NCBI GenBank assembly: GCA_934351925.1
Contig: CAKRJT010000032.1
Coordinates: forward strand, 1-31,199
DNA length: 31,199 bases
From: an uncultured Lachnospiraceae bacterium
Lineage (GTDB): Bacteria > Bacillota > Clostridia > Lachnospirales > Lachnospiraceae
Direction: 5' to 3'
The translations under genes were made by a program, and so were the position numbers. The notes beneath the pieces are model-generated. The model did not search any database and had not been told where the DNA came from. It saw only the letters and a list, made by a program, of their open reading frames with translations. Positions 1-8,489 of the stretch are shown one piece after another. Position 1 is the stretch's first letter, and each line of letters starts with the position of its first letter.

Positions 1-69
1 ATGAGCAACGAGGCAGAAAATCTGCGTGAAATGATAAGAAAATTTAAGGTTGCAAAATTCGAGAAATAA
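1..69 (+). CDS. C-terminal tail of a probable methyl-accepting chemotaxis protein (partial)
   Basis: The first 22 codons are open up to a TAA at 67-69 and are followed directly by a strong terminator, so this is the 3' end of a gene entering from the left. The peptide ends NLREMIRKFKVAKFEK. The pattern of an amphipathic helix and then a short F-K-V/I tail is typical of the C-termini of clostridial chemoreceptors, which signal to CheA/CheW in the cytoplasm. The ATG at base 1 is probably internal. With only 22 residues the family call is an inference from style. Confidence 0.45.
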   Translation: MSNEAENLREMIRKFKVAKFEK

Positions 70-87
70 TATAAGGAAGATTTTTGG

Positions 88-125
88 GCGGTAATGAAGC
101 TTAGCTTCATTACCGCTTTTTTTTT
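88..125 (+). terminator. Rho-independent terminator
   Basis: A perfect 13-base stem, GCGGTAATGAAGC paired with GCTTCATTACCGC across a TTA loop, is followed by nine T residues. It closes the upstream gene and separates it from the sugar transporter operon. Confidence 0.93.
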
Positions 126-397
126 GTGTTCATTCAGGCAGCAGTATCGCGTTGCTGCGTCAGCGCATGCCTGTGTGAATGTGGCATAGTGCATATAAAA
201 GTGGGGGCAAAATATAAAAAAATAAGCATGATTACCAAAAGAAAAATGAAAGAATTTCTTTAGAAAACATCTAAATCATCAAAAATGCACAAAAAATTCA
301 TGGTTGATATAAAAATTTTCTATATATATATCTTTGCGTGTGAAATATAATAAAGACACTTAATAAACGAACATACTTCACAAGGAGGAATTAAGCT
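126..397 (+). promoter_or_regulatory. Upstream region and probable promoter of the sugar ABC operon
   Basis: This gap of about 270 bases holds no gene. A perfect TATAAT lies at 346-351, about 50 bases before the ATG; the matching -35 position (about 323-328, TATATA) is poor, so an activator is plausible. A strong ribosome site, AAGGAGGA, precedes the ATG at 398. Bases 131-181 can fold (CATT and CAGGCA pair with TGCCTG and AATG, with an inner GCAG/CTGC hairpin). No clear catabolite-repression site was seen. The AraC-type regulator at 5050-6660 is the obvious candidate activator. Confidence 0.5.
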
Positions 398-1651
398 ATG
401 AGAAAAAACAAAATTTTACCACTGCTTTTAGTAGCAGCAATGACAACAACAGCACTTACGGCATGTAGTTCAACACCGGGCAGCAATGTAGAGAACAGCA
501 AGAAGCCATTGGTGTGGTTTAACCGCCAGCCATCCAACAGCTCAACGGGAGAGCTTGACATGGATGCACTCAAATTTAATGACAAGACCTACTACGTTGG
601 CTTTGATGCCAATCAGGGTGCAGAGCTTCAGGGACAGATGGTACTTGATTATATCAAGGCTAATGCAGCAACCATCGACCGTAACGGTGACGGAGTAATC
701 GGCTACATACTTGCAATCGGTGATATCGGACATAACGATTCCATTGCGCGTACCCGCGGTGTTCGTTCGGCACTTGGAACAGGAGTTGATAAGGCAGGAG
801 CGGTTGACCCATCACCTATAGGAACGAATGCAGACGGTTCCTCCTCCATCGTAAAGGATGCGACAATTGAGATAGACGGAAAGACCTATACCGTTCGTGA
901 GCTTGCATCACAGGAGATGAAGAACTCGGCAGGTGCTACATGGGATGCTGCTACAGCAGGTAATGCAATCGGAACATGGTCAGCTTCCTTTGGCGATCAG
1001 ATTGATGTTGTTGTATCTAATAATGATGGTATGGGAATGTCAATGTTTAACGCATGGGCAAAGGACAATAAGGTACCTACATTTGGATATGATGCCAACA
1101 GTGATGCGGTTGCTGCGATTGCCGAAGGATATGGCGGAACAATTTCACAGCATGCAGATGTCCAGGCTTACCTCACCCTGAGAGTTTTAAGAAACGCTCT
1201 TGATGGTGTGGATGTGAATACAGGTATCGGTGTTGCCGATGAAGCAGGCAATAAGCTTGATGAGGGCGTTGACTACAGATACAGCGAGGCTGAGAGATCC
1301 TATTATGCATTGAACATAGCGGTTACAGCAGCCAACTATCAGGATTTCACTGACTCCACCAAGGTATACAGCAAGGTAGCACACCAGCTTGATACAGCTA
1401 AGAGCCCTGAGAAGAAGGTATGGTTAAATATTTACAATGCATCAGATAACTTCTTAAGCTCAACCTACCAGCCGCTTCTCCAGAACTACGATGATCTTAT
1501 GAACCTCAAGGTTGATTACATCGGCGGTGACGGACAGACAGAGTCTAATATTACTAACCGTCTCGGCAACCCTGGTGAGTATGATGCATTCGCTATAAAT
1601 ATGGTTAAAACAGATAATGCAACATCTTATACATCTCTCCTTCAGCAGTAG
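398..1651 (+). CDS. Circularly permuted galactose/glucose-type ABC transporter substrate-binding lipoprotein
   Basis: This is a 417-residue extracytoplasmic sugar-binding lipoprotein, with signal peptide and lipobox TALTAC (Cys23). It belongs to the galactose-binding protein (MglB) family, but its parts are in a rotated order. It starts at what is normally the fourth strand (LVWFNRQPS, residues 38-46) and continues through the calcium-loop-like DRNGDGVIGY (94-103), GHNDSIAR (111-118), Trp182, SNND (207-210) and FGYD (229-232). After the usual C-terminus and a linker (about 315-338) it ends with the segment that normally comes first: VWLNIYNASDNF (341-352), the second strand near 371-375, and YDAFAINMVKTDN (395-407). 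Sugar contacts known in E. coli GGBP (Asp14, Phe16, Asn91, His152, Asp154, Arg158, Trp183) have counterparts at D350, F352, N42, H112, D114, R118 and W182. The Asn256 position appears to be Gln251. An insert of about 45 residues lies at 127-170. It is first in the operon, as expected for the most abundant component. Confidence 0.9.
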   Translation: MRKNKILPLLLVAAMTTTALTACSSTPGSNVENSKKPLVWFNRQPSNSSTGELDMDALKFNDKTYYVGFDANQGAELQGQMVLDYIKANAATIDRNGDGVIGYILAIGDIGHNDSIARTRGVRSALGTGVDKAGAVDPSPIGTNADGSSSIVKDATIEIDGKTYTVRELASQEMKNSAGATWDAATAGNAIGTWSASFGDQIDVVVSNNDGMGMSMFNAWAKDNKVPTFGYDANSDAVAAIAEGYGGTISQHADVQAYLTLRVLRNALDGVDVNTGIGVADEAGNKLDEGVDYRYSEAERSYYALNIAVTAANYQDFTDSTKVYSKVAHQLDTAKSPEKKVWLNIYNASDNFLSSTYQPLLQNYDDLMNLKVDYIGGDGQTESNITNRLGNPGEYDAFAINMVKTDNATSYTSLLQQ

Positions 1652-1683
1652 AATGATTGAGATATGTCAGCAAAGGCTTTGGA

Positions 1684-1712
1684 GGTGTCAGGGTATCCTG
1701 ACACCCCCTTTT
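1684..1712 (+). terminator. Intercistronic hairpin between binding protein and ATPase genes
   Basis: A 9-base stem, GGTGTCAGG / CCTGACACC with a GTAT loop, is followed by CCCTTTT. A weak terminator or 3'-end stabiliser here would let the binding protein be made in excess over ATPase and permease, a common arrangement in sugar ABC operons. Confidence 0.7.
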
Positions 1713-1731
1713 CTAAAAGAGGAGTGGTGAT

Positions 1732-3240
1732 ATGGCAGAAGACAAGAAGGATATTATTTTGTCGATCCGCGGCATGAGCAAGTCATTCGGAAGAAATAAG
1801 GTTTTAAAGCATATTAATCTGGATGTAAAGAAAGGCTCGATAATGGGTCTGATGGGCGAGAATGGTGCCGGCAAGTCGACAATGATGAAATGTCTTTTTG
1901 GAACATATCAAAAAGACGAGGGCACAATAATTCTTGATGGAAAGGAAATCAACTTCGCCGGACCTAAGGATGCTCTGGAAAACGGCGTTGCGATGGTTCA
2001 TCAGGAATTGAACCAGTGTCTGGAGAGAAACGTGATTGATAATCTGTTTCTCGGGCGCTACCCAAAGAATTCTTTGGGGGTAATTGATGAAGGAAAAATG
2101 AAAAAAGAGGCGGCGGAGCTGTTCCGTAAGCTTGGAATAACGGTAGACCTTTCACAGCCGATGAAAAAAATGTCTGTATCAAAGAGGCAGATGTGTGAAA
2201 TTGCCAAGGCTATTTCATATAATTCTAAGGTTATTGTATTGGATGAGCCGACATCCTCCCTCACAGCACCGGAGGTTGAAAAGCTCTTTAAGATAATGCG
2301 GCAGCTACGGGAGCAGGGTATCTCGTTGATATATATTTCCCATAAAATGGATGAGGTTTTTGAGATATGTGATCAGATATCTGTTCTCAGGGATGGTGCG
2401 CTGGTAATGACAAAGAACAGCAAGGACACCGACATGAATGAGCTGATTTCAGCTATGGTAGGAAGGTCGCTGGATAATCGTTTCCCTAAGGTGGATAATA
2501 CACCGGGAGAGGTGGTCTTTAAGGTAGAACACTTATCCACGAAATATGCACCGAAGCTTCAGGATATTACCTTTGACGTGAAAAAGGGAGAGATTTTCGG
2601 ACTTTACGGTCTGGTCGGTGCAGGACGTACAGAGCTTCTTGAGACAATATTCGGTATCCGTACAAGAGCAGCGGGACGTGTTTACTACAATAATAAGCTT
2701 ATGAACTTCCGCTCCTCCAGGGATGCAATGAACCACGGCTTCGCGTTGATTACAGAGGAGCGTAAGGCGGATGGCCTGTTCTTGAAATCAGATATTACCT
2801 TTAATACTACCATTGCTAATATGAAGCAGTACAGATCGGGAGTGGCTCTTTCTAAGGATGACATGGTGAGGGCGACGGCGGAGGAAATACGAATCATGCA
2901 TACAAAGTGCATGGGACCGGAGGATATGATTTCAAATCTTTCCGGAGGAAATCAGCAAAAGGTAATATTCGGAAGATGGCTGGAGCGTTCACCTAATATA
3001 TTCATGATGGATGACCCGACAAGAGGTATCGATGTCGGCGCCAAGTATGAGATTTACGAGCTGATTATAGAGATGGCAAAGCAGGGAAAGACAATTATTG
3101 TTGTCTCATCTGAGATGCCTGAGATTCTTGGAATTACCAATCGAATCGGTGTAATGTCCAACGGACATCTTGCGGGGATTGTTAATACCAGGGAGACGAA
3201 TCAGGAAGAGCTGCTTAGACTTAGTGCAAAGTATTTGTAA
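1732..3240 (+). CDS. mglA: Sugar ABC transporter ATP-binding protein, double NBD (MglA type)
   Basis: This 502-residue cytoplasmic ATPase has two fused ABC domains and powers uptake through the permease encoded next. Domain 1 has Walker A GENGAGKST (42-50), the family-typical degenerate signature MSVSKRQ (147-153), Walker B VIVLDEPTSS (167-176) and the H-loop ISHK (202-205). Domain 2 has the degenerate Walker A GLVGAGRT (293-300) and a full signature NLSGGNQQ (402-409). It then has MMDDPTRGID (425-434), where Asp428 stands at the usual catalytic Glu. Length and order match MglA/RbsA. A ribosome site AGAGGAG precedes the ATG, and the permease gene follows after 20 bases. The exact sugar cannot be read from this subunit. 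Confidence 0.93.
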   Translation: MAEDKKDIILSIRGMSKSFGRNKVLKHINLDVKKGSIMGLMGENGAGKSTMMKCLFGTYQKDEGTIILDGKEINFAGPKDALENGVAMVHQELNQCLERNVIDNLFLGRYPKNSLGVIDEGKMKKEAAELFRKLGITVDLSQPMKKMSVSKRQMCEIAKAISYNSKVIVLDEPTSSLTAPEVEKLFKIMRQLREQGISLIYISHKMDEVFEICDQISVLRDGALVMTKNSKDTDMNELISAMVGRSLDNRFPKVDNTPGEVVFKVEHLSTKYAPKLQDITFDVKKGEIFGLYGLVGAGRTELLETIFGIRTRAAGRVYYNNKLMNFRSSRDAMNHGFALITEERKADGLFLKSDITFNTTIANMKQYRSGVALSKDDMVRATAEEIRIMHTKCMGPEDMISNLSGGNQQKVIFGRWLERSPNIFMMDDPTRGIDVGAKYEIYELIIEMAKQGKTIIVVSSEMPEILGITNRIGVMSNGHLAGIVNTRETNQEELLRLSAKYL

Positions 3241-3260
3241 CAGAGAGGAGTACGAGAGCT

Positions 3261-4913
3261 ATGGCAAATGATATCAGATGTCTTTCTATAGAAGATGAAG
3301 CTAAGCTTTTAGCACCGATAGACGAATATATCGGTAAAATACAGGAGCAGATAGATGCCCTGCGTGTAGATGGTTCCGACCGGGTTCAGGCGTTGAAAAC
3401 ACATATAGCACTGACAAAGGAGGATAAAAATTATACAAAACAGGAGCAGCAGGATATAATCCGCAGGGATAAGGAACAGCTTAAAAAGGCAAAGGAGATT
3501 GAGAATAAGAATAAGGACAAGGTCTCCGGGCTGATTGCGGATGCAGAGGCGTATCTTGCCGCCCACTATAAAAATGATTATTATAAAAAAGTGGCTGACA
3601 GCTGTGCGGCTGCAAAAAAAGCAGAGATTGCCGAGTATGAAGGAATACGCGAAAGACTTAAGGCAGAGCATACGAAAACACTTTCGGAGCTTACGGAAAG
3701 ACAGGAAATCAAGGATGAAAAGTATGTATATAAGAATCGTCTGTATGATGCGCAGATGGTGCATGAATCAAAGCTTCAGGAAATAAAGGACAGAAAGCAT
3801 GAGGCATATGTGCATGAATATCATCTGATTGATCTGCTCCGTATGTCGAAGTTTACTTACGCGCAGAGACGTAAGCAGAAGCTGGAGAATTATAAATATA
3901 CATTTAATACCTCACAGTTCCTTTATAAAAATGGTCTTTATATTGTAATTATATTAATATTTATTGCTCTCTGCTTTATTACGCCGATTGTAAAGAATAC
4001 ACAGCTGCTCACTATGGCGAACATCCTGAATATTCTTCAGCAGGCATCACCGCGAGTATTTCTTGCACTTGGTGTTGCAGGACTGATTCTGTTAACCGGT
4101 ACAGACCTTTCCGTAGGAAGAATGGTCGGCATGGGTATGGTAACGGCGACAATAATTATGCATAAGGGTGTTAATACAGGTGGAGTATTCGGTCATATAT
4201 TTGATTTTACGGGTATTCCGATACCTATGAGGGCAATTCTTGCACTGGTTGTGTGCGTGCTTCTGACAACTGCCTTTGCTTCCGTTGCGGGCTTCTTTAT
4301 GGCAAAATTTAAGATGCATCCATTCATCTCGACAATGGCGAACATGCTTATTATCTTCGGACTTGTAACCTATGCTACCAAGGGAGTGTCCTTCGGAGCA
4401 ATTGAGTCCTCGATTCCGGCAATGTTCATTCCTAAAATAGGAAGATTCCCGACAATCATTCTCTGGGCGGTTGTTGCGGTTGTGGTTGTATGGTTTATCT
4501 GGAACAAGACAACCTTCGGAAAGAATCTGTATGCAGTCGGCGGTAATCCTGAGGCGGCAGCAGTATCGGGTATTTCCGTATTTGCAGTTACAATGGGAGC
4601 CTTCGTTCTGGCAGGTATACTTTACGGATTTGGTTCATGGCTGGAGTGTAACCGTATGATTGGTTCCGGTAGTGCCGCTTACGGACAGGGCTGGGATATG
4701 GACGCCATCGCCGCATGTGTTGTAGGAGGAGTATCATTTACAGGTGGTATAGGTAAGATTTCAGGCGTTGTAACAGGAGTAATGATTTTTACGGCACTTA
4801 CCTACTCGCTCACTATTCTGGGTATTGATACTAACCTGCAGTTCATATTCGAGGGTATTATCATTCTGGTTGCAGTTACGCTTGACTGTCTTAAGTATGT
4901 CAAGAAAAAGTAG
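3261..4913 (+). CDS. mglC: Sugar ABC transporter permease (MglC type) with a 220-residue charged N-terminal extension
   Basis: Residues 225 to 550 are a BPD_transp_2 family permease. They include the landmark GTDLSVGRMVG after the second or third membrane helix, and later GGNPEAAAVSGI and GGVSFTGGIGKISG. Ordinary MglC/RbsC proteins have about 320-340 residues and begin almost at the first helix. Here about 220 hydrophilic residues rich in Lys, Glu, Gln and Asp come first, with heptad-like spacing suggesting coiled coil (about 20-90 and 110-185). The extension is in frame with the only ribosome site (GGAG at 3247-3250) and contains no later start with a good ribosome site that would give a normal-length permease. 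It should face the cytoplasm, where the ATPase sits. Its role is unknown. Confidence 0.9.
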   Translation: MANDIRCLSIEDEAKLLAPIDEYIGKIQEQIDALRVDGSDRVQALKTHIALTKEDKNYTKQEQQDIIRRDKEQLKKAKEIENKNKDKVSGLIADAEAYLAAHYKNDYYKKVADSCAAAKKAEIAEYEGIRERLKAEHTKTLSELTERQEIKDEKYVYKNRLYDAQMVHESKLQEIKDRKHEAYVHEYHLIDLLRMSKFTYAQRRKQKLENYKYTFNTSQFLYKNGLYIVIILIFIALCFITPIVKNTQLLTMANILNILQQASPRVFLALGVAGLILLTGTDLSVGRMVGMGMVTATIIMHKGVNTGGVFGHIFDFTGIPIPMRAILALVVCVLLTTAFASVAGFFMAKFKMHPFISTMANMLIIFGLVTYATKGVSFGAIESSIPAMFIPKIGRFPTIILWAVVAVVVVWFIWNKTTFGKNLYAVGGNPEAAAVSGISVFAVTMGAFVLAGILYGFGSWLECNRMIGSGSAAYGQGWDMDAIAACVVGGVSFTGGIGKISGVVTGVMIFTALTYSLTILGIDTNLQFIFEGIIILVAVTLDCLKYVKKK

Positions 4914-4954
4914 AAAAAAACTGTGATATAGTAGGCTTTTGATGGAAAAAAGAG

Positions 4955-5008
4955 TATAATAAAGAAAAAATGGCACGAATCGGTTATTGGGTAATTCGTG
5001 CCATTTTT
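4955..5008 (+). terminator. Strong hairpin after the permease gene, with a TATAAT just before it
   Basis: A 15-base perfect stem (4966-4980 with 4994-5008; right arm ATTCGTGCCATTTTT) and a 13-base loop form a terminator whose U-tract is part of the stem, so it could work both ways. A perfect TATAAT at 4955-4960 lies immediately upstream. If it is a -10 box, transcription would begin at the foot of the hairpin, which would then be part of the regulator mRNA leader. No good -35 is visible, so termination of the ABC operon is the safer reading. Confidence 0.75.
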
Positions 5009-5049
5009 GTAAATACAGAAAGAAATCTTATCAAGCATGGAGGAGACAG

Positions 5050-6660
5050 ATGTTTAAGTATAAAGTGCTTCTTGTAGATGATGAGGAAGAAGTTACCAAT
5101 ATGATTGAAGAGAGAATCGACTGGGCGGGACTTGGATTTGAGGTGGCAGGCAAGGCTCAGAACGGCGTTAAGGCACTGGAATTATCAGAAAAGGTACAGC
5201 CTGATGTGGTAATTACGGATATTAAGATGCCGTATATGAATGGTCTTGAGCTGGCACGTTATATGAAGCAGGAAAATCCCGGAGTGCGTATTCTCATTCT
5301 GACCGGCTTTGATGAATTCGAATATGCCAAGGAGGCGGTTCATCTTGAGATTGATGAATACATTTTAAAGCCTGTCAATGCCAATGAGCTTTCAGAGTGC
5401 CTGAGCCGCCTTAAAAGTGTTCTCGATAAGGAAAGAGAGGAGAAGCTTAATGTCATCAAGCTGGAGCAGTATTACGCAGATTCCCTTCCTGCGCTGCGTG
5501 TGAACTTTTTCTGTTCGCTTATTGAGGGACGTATTCTTGAAGGCAAGGTCAGCAAATTCCTGAGTGATTATAAGATTTCGCTGCCGGGACCTTATTACTG
5601 CTGTGCAGTCATGCATACATCGCAGAATCATGTTCCGGATGGCATGTCACCGCTGCTGCTTTCCATGTCGGTGCAGCGGGAGGTTCAGGAGAGACTGAGC
5701 GCAAGATGGGATTACAGGTATTTTACTTATCTTGGGAATATTGTCCTGATTTTTAATCTTGAGAGTGAGGACAGCATTAAGAGGCTTACGGATGACAGCG
5801 ATAGGTTCTGCAGATGGGCAGACCGCTTTCTGGGGGCGGTTGTAACTGTAGGAATCGGCAAGGTGTGCCGGGAGCTGCTGTCTGTAAGGCAGTCCTATGA
5901 GGGCGCAAGAGAGGCGCTGTCCTATCGGGTAATATATGGAGCCGGACGTTCTATCAATATTGAGGATATAGCACCGAAGGGGCAGGAGCCTTCGGCACAG
6001 CTTGAGGATATTGATATGAATGCTGTATTCAAGGCAATACGCATTGGTGTGCGTGAGGATGTCGAGCATGCGGTGCTGACACTGGTGAAGAAGCTTAAGA
6101 ACAGTGCCAAAACAATTGTGCAGCATAATTTTACCGTGATGGAGATTGTGGGAAATCTGTATCGCTTCTGCGGAAATAACCATATGAAGTTTGAGGACCA
6201 TACAGGAAATATCAGGAATGACTATGATGAGATTACCAGAATGGATGAAAGCGCACTATCGGACTGGCTTGTGAAGGTGTCACTGTCGATTTCGGAGGAA
6301 TTTAAGAATGTCAGGAAATCTTCATTGTGTTATCTGATTGCGGAGGCAAAAAATATAGTCCGTGATTGCTATTCGGAGCCGGATTTGTCATTGGATACGG
6401 TGTGCGCTAAGCTTGGAGTATCCAATTCCTATTTTTCATCCATGTTTAAAAAGGAATCAGGCAGTTCGTTTATAACATATTTGACGGATTACAGGATGCA
6501 GCAGGCGGTAAGGCTGCTGATGGAAACAGAAGAGAAAAGCTATGAAATTGCAGAGCATGTAGGCTATGAAGACGCCAACTATTTCAGCTATGTCTTTAAG
6601 CGCAGGTACGGAATGTCTCCTTCAAAATATCGTACGGAGCATATAGGAAAACAGGTATGA
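5050..6660 (+). CDS. Response regulator with AraC-type DNA-binding domain (YesN-like)
   Basis: This 536-residue protein has a receiver domain at residues 1-125: acidic pocket D10-D11, phospho-acceptor Asp57 in VVITDIKMP, Thr85 and Lys107 in LKPVN. A long middle region follows, then an AraC/XylS double helix-turn-helix (about 427-530, with LSLDTVCAKLGVS and YEIAEHVGYEDANYFS). The ATG at 5050 is chosen because GGAGGAG lies 5 bases upstream and the receiver begins at once; an open frame back to a TTG at 4987 would start inside the hairpin. It overlaps the kinase start by ATGA, implying coupled translation. By analogy with YesMN-type systems beside sugar transporters it probably activates the ABC operon upstream. 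Confidence 0.93.
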   Translation: MFKYKVLLVDDEEEVTNMIEERIDWAGLGFEVAGKAQNGVKALELSEKVQPDVVITDIKMPYMNGLELARYMKQENPGVRILILTGFDEFEYAKEAVHLEIDEYILKPVNANELSECLSRLKSVLDKEREEKLNVIKLEQYYADSLPALRVNFFCSLIEGRILEGKVSKFLSDYKISLPGPYYCCAVMHTSQNHVPDGMSPLLLSMSVQREVQERLSARWDYRYFTYLGNIVLIFNLESEDSIKRLTDDSDRFCRWADRFLGAVVTVGIGKVCRELLSVRQSYEGAREALSYRVIYGAGRSINIEDIAPKGQEPSAQLEDIDMNAVFKAIRIGVREDVEHAVLTLVKKLKNSAKTIVQHNFTVMEIVGNLYRFCGNNHMKFEDHTGNIRNDYDEITRMDESALSDWLVKVSLSISEEFKNVRKSSLCYLIAEAKNIVRDCYSEPDLSLDTVCAKLGVSNSYFSSMFKKESGSSFITYLTDYRMQQAVRLLMETEEKSYEIAEHVGYEDANYFSYVFKRRYGMSPSKYRTEHIGKQV

Positions 6661-8489
6661 AAAAAAAGAAAAGAAAAGTGTCTGATATACAATCTGTCAT
6701 TATGCTGGTGCTGTCGCTCATGACGGTGACTACCTCAATATTCATTGGTCTGCTGCTCTATAACCGGTATGAAACTGCAATGCGGCATAATGATGTCAGC
6801 AATACACAGAACATGATGGAGTCCATGGTAAGCTCGACGGAGCAATACCTCAAGAGCATGAGACAGCTTGCGAATACAATAAACTATAATATTATACAGG
6901 TATATGATGTTTCCGATCCGGAGTTCAACCAGCAGCTCAATCTTATTTATGAAGCGGACAAGGATAAGATACAGAGTATTGCGCTTTATGATATGGAAGG
7001 AGAGCTGATTGTGGCGGAACCGGTTACACTTCAGAAGGAGGGTATCGGAGTTACAGGACAGCCATGGTTCGTGAATGCGGCAGAGAAGGTTGCCAATATG
7101 CATTTTTCAACACCGCATATACAGAACCTGTTCCGGGATGATGCGAAGAGGTATTACCGGGTTATTTCCTTAAGCCAGGCGGTCGATTTTATATCCGGGG
7201 ACCGTCCGGAAAATGGAATATTGCTGGTGGATATGAAGTATTCCTTTATTGAGAAGCTGTTCAGCCAGGTCAATTATAAGAGCAGGGAGCATTATTATTA
7301 TATATGTGACGGAGAGGGAAAGCTGATTTACCACCCTTATGCGAATGAAATCAGCAATGGCATGTTCAGTGAGAATATGGATATTCCATGCAGCAGTGAG
7401 GATGGAATATACCGGAATCAGCTCAGTCCTGACGGTGGCAAACGAACGATTATTGTAAGCACTATTTCTTATACCGGCTGGAAGCTGGTCGGAGTTGTAC
7501 TTCAGGATGTCAGGACGGACAGTGTGAAGCAGTTCCGTATGTATATGGTAATTATTGTTATCATGCTTATCATGATGCTGCTTGTGGTCAACAGGATTGT
7601 CTCGCGGAAGATTTCCAGCCCTATTATCAAGCTGGATGCATCTGTGACAGCATATGAGGCCGGTGAGAAACCGGATATTTATATCGGGGGTTCATACGAA
7701 ATCAGGCATTTGGGAAATTCTGTCCAGAAGTCCTATGAGGAGATTGAACACCTGATGACGGAGATTGTCGCCCAGCAGAACAAGCGCAGAAGGAGTGAGC
7801 TGGCGGCACTGCAAAGCCAGATTAATCCGCATTTTCTTTATAATACTCTGGAGTCGATTACCTGGATGGTTGAAGGCGGCAAAAATCAGGATGCGGTGTT
7901 TATGATTTCTGAGCTTGCCAAGCTTTTTCGCATAAGCCTGTCAAACGGAAGGACAATTATAAGTATTGAGGATGAGCTGAAGCATTGCAAAAACTATATG
8001 AATATACAGAAGTACCGCTATAAGGAGCGCTTTGTGACGGAGTATGATGTCTCGGAGGAAATCCATCAGTTCTGCACGGTTAAGCTCATCATACAGCCGA
8101 TTCTGGAAAACGCTATATACTATGGCGTAGGGAATATGGATGCTGACGATAATCCGAGGATTCTGGTCAGGGGCTGGAAGAACGACAATGATATATATCT
8201 GGCAGTATCGGACAACGGAATGGGAATGAGACAGGAGGATGTTAAGAATATTTTGTCGGATAATAAGAAGGTGCCAAAGCACGGCTGCGGAGTGGGACTG
8301 ATCAATGTGCACACGCGTATCCAACTGATGTTCGGCGCGAAGTACGGTCTTATTGTCGAGAGCGAACCTGATGAGGGAACTACGGTAACAATCCACCTGC
8401 CGGCGATACCGTATACCGAAGAAAATTGTGAGCTTTTGGAAAATGGGGTTAAAAAGCCCGGGAATGAGGGTAACTATGACAAAACCTAA
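6657..8489 (+). CDS. Sensor histidine kinase, YesM/LytS type
   Basis: This is a 610-residue membrane kinase. One helix lies at about 12-34 and a second at about 295-316, enclosing a large extracytoplasmic sensor region with a dCache-like look. A HAMP-like stretch follows. The phospho-acceptor motif is INPHFLYNTLESI (His near 392), typical of the His_kinase (PF06580) family. The ATPase domain shows PILENAIYYG (N box), SDNGMGM and GCGVGLINVHTRI. It overlaps the regulator upstream by four bases and the binding-protein gene downstream by 14. It probably phosphorylates the AraC-type regulator, perhaps after contact with one of the sugar-binding proteins encoded next. Confidence 0.93.
   Translation: MKKKKRKVSDIQSVIMLVLSLMTVTTSIFIGLLLYNRYETAMRHNDVSNTQNMMESMVSSTEQYLKSMRQLANTINYNIIQVYDVSDPEFNQQLNLIYEADKDKIQSIALYDMEGELIVAEPVTLQKEGIGVTGQPWFVNAAEKVANMHFSTPHIQNLFRDDAKRYYRVISLSQAVDFISGDRPENGILLVDMKYSFIEKLFSQVNYKSREHYYYICDGEGKLIYHPYANEISNGMFSENMDIPCSSEDGIYRNQLSPDGGKRTIIVSTISYTGWKLVGVVLQDVRTDSVKQFRMYMVIIVIMLIMMLLVVNRIVSRKISSPIIKLDASVTAYEAGEKPDIYIGGSYEIRHLGNSVQKSYEEIEHLMTEIVAQQNKRRRSELAALQSQINPHFLYNTLESITWMVEGGKNQDAVFMISELAKLFRISLSNGRTIISIEDELKHCKNYMNIQKYRYKERFVTEYDVSEEIHQFCTVKLIIQPILENAIYYGVGNMDADDNPRILVRGWKNDNDIYLAVSDNGMGMRQEDVKNILSDNKKVPKHGCGVGLINVHTRIQLMFGAKYGLIVESEPDEGTTVTIHLPAIPYTEENCELLENGVKKPGNEGNYDKT

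Noticed and set aside
398..1651. Assembly error or frameshift creating the rotated binding protein
   Set aside because: The frame is uninterrupted, has a proper signal peptide, ribosome site and stop, keeps binding residues in both halves, and differs too much from the paralogue at 9526 to be a rearranged copy of it.
4987..5049. Longer start (TTG) for the response regulator
   Set aside because: It would begin inside the hairpin loop without a ribosome site; the ATG at 5050 has GGAGGAG and starts the receiver domain.
5647..6201. Minus-strand open frame of 184 codons inside the response regulator gene
   Set aside because: Shadow of a strongly conserved gene, with no ribosome site.
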